A stretch of DNA of 64,000 nt from the NCBI GenBank assembly GCA_965246935.1, contig CBDFGC010000003.1, positions 204,503-268,502 of the forward strand, in the 5' to 3' direction. Below are positions 63,275-64,000 of the stretch, piece after piece (position 1 is the first letter of the stretch; each line of letters opens with the position of its first letter). The notes beneath the pieces were generated by a model, which saw only the letters and a list, made by a program, of their open reading frames with translations, searched no databases and was not told the origin of the DNA. This DNA is from JAZKFT01 sp965246935 (GTDB lineage: Bacteria; Bacteroidota; Bacteroidia; Chitinophagales; Chitinophagaceae). A program made the position numbers and the translations under genes.

Positions 63275-64000
63275 CTACTGTGATTTTGGAAATCCCACCG
63301 TAAAAGTACTGCCTTTGCCTTCTTCGCTCACAACTTCTATATGGCCATGATGTTCTTTTACCACCTGCGCCACATAACTTAGCCCCAGTCCATACCCTTT
63401 TACATCATGCTGGTCGCCATGCGGTACCCGAAAGAACTTATCAAAAATTTTACTGCGGTACACCGGGCTGATGCCAATACCATTATCTGCAACGGTTAAT
63501 ATGGTTTCGCCTTCTTTTTGGTGCAGGCCAATGTGAATGACCGGGGATTCCTTACTGTATTTCAGCGCATTGTCCAGTAGATTATACACAACACTGGTGA
63601 TGTGCATTTTATCACCATTCATACTAAAATTATTTCCATTCAGTTGCACATCTACTTTGGCACCCTGCTTTTCAAACTGTAGCTGCATACTGCGTACCAC
63701 GTCTTTTACTACGGTGTCTAACAGGAGTGGCTCGGTTTTAAGCTCCAGTTCTTTCTTTTCAAACATGGATATCTTCAGCACTTTGTCCACCAGCATATTC
63801 AACCTATTCAGTTCATTGCCCGAAATATCCAGGTATTCTCTCCTACGCTTCTCATCATTCATGGCATTAAAGCTCTTTAGTGCTTCTATGGCCACACTTA
63901 CGGTAGCAATCGGTGTTTTCAGCTCATGTGTAACGTTATTGATAAAGTCATTTTTTAAAACAGTAAGCCGTTGCTGGCGAAGCAGGTTTTTAATCAGTAT
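63275..64000 (-). CDS. Sensor histidine kinase, C-terminal part
   Basis: The frame runs off the end at base 64000, so only the C-terminal 241 codons are present. The phospho-acceptor is in NDFINNVTHELKTPIATVSV. The N box is VVYNLLDNALKYSKESPVIH, the G boxes are VADNGIGISPVYRSKIFDKF and VKGYGLGLSYVAQVVKEHHG. The gene order (kinase, then OmpR regulator) and strand show that it partners with the regulator at 62436-63122. The sensory N terminus is outside the window. Confidence 0.97.
   Translation of the reverse strand: MLIKNLLRQQRLTVLKNDFINNVTHELKTPIATVSVAIEALKSFNAMNDEKRRREYLDISGNELNRLNMLVDKVLKISMFEKKELELKTEPLLLDTVVKDVVRSMQLQFEKQGAKVDVQLNGNNFSMNGDKMHITSVVYNLLDNALKYSKESPVIHIGLHQKEGETILTVADNGIGISPVYRSKIFDKFFRVPHGDQHDVKGYGLGLSYVAQVVKEHHGHIEVVSEEGKGSTFTVGFPKSQ

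Overview
The window is from a Bacteroidota genome, most likely a member of the Chitinophagaceae. The evidence is the gene families (GH29 fucosidase, futalosine-pathway MqnC, MoxR with DUF58, YtxH/holin-like stress cassette, lmo0937-type small membrane protein), the lack of clear Shine-Dalgarno sequences, and the very high load of short palindromic intergenic repeats. No rRNA, tRNA or CRISPR array was seen.

Layout. 1-9.1 kb: end of mnmG, a DUF853/HerA-like ATPase, an exported alpha-L-fucosidase, recQ, a copper-type P1B ATPase and tsaE. 9.1-15 kb: two exported serine hydrolases, a DUF5655-type protein, a Uma2 nuclease-like protein and an S9 lipoprotein peptidase. 15.1-20.3 kb is an accessory patch: an intact DUF5615/DUF433 toxin-antitoxin pair, a complete ISAs1-type insertion sequence with 20-bp ends and a 10-bp target duplication, several broken small genes, a frameshifted second copy of the uvrB 3' end, and an intact RelE/antitoxin pair beside uvrB. 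20.3-31.8 kb: uvrB, then a minus-strand tryptophan operon in the transcription order trpL-E-G-(GxxExxY unit)-D-C-F-GNAT-hypothetical-B. It has a leader peptide with tandem Trp codons and an attenuator, and trpA is absent. 31.8-34.8 kb: an S41 peptidase and nagA. 34.8-42.9 kb: a probable defence locus made of an ABC-type AAA ATPase, a TOPRIM/DUF4276 protein and a 1949-residue DUF4011 helicase-nuclease (Hhe-like). 43-49.8 kb: nitrilase-family amidase, MoxR, DUF58, a PDZ aspartyl protease and mqnC. 49.9-52.9 kb: a DUF1801 protein, two broken genes (GNAT and methyltransferase) and YitT. 53-64 kb: stress and regulatory genes, namely DUF892, alpha-amylase, the YtxH cassette, YihY, three response regulators and a histidine kinase that runs off the end.

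The most unusual features are of two kinds. Repeat elements have entered coding regions of the trp operon: an inverted-repeat-bounded, in-frame insertion of about 83 codons in trpE, related palindromes at the 5' ends of the GNAT and trpB coding regions, and an inverted-repeat-flanked GxxExxY unit between trpG and trpD. The other is the three-gene ATPase/TOPRIM/helicase locus, whose helicase has an apparent transglutaminase-like Cys-His-Asp triad at its N terminus. The trp leader looks like a classical ribosome-mediated attenuator in a phylum where these are little described.

Functions and motifs were read by eye from the translated sequence. Family names come from recognition of conserved motifs and not from database searches.
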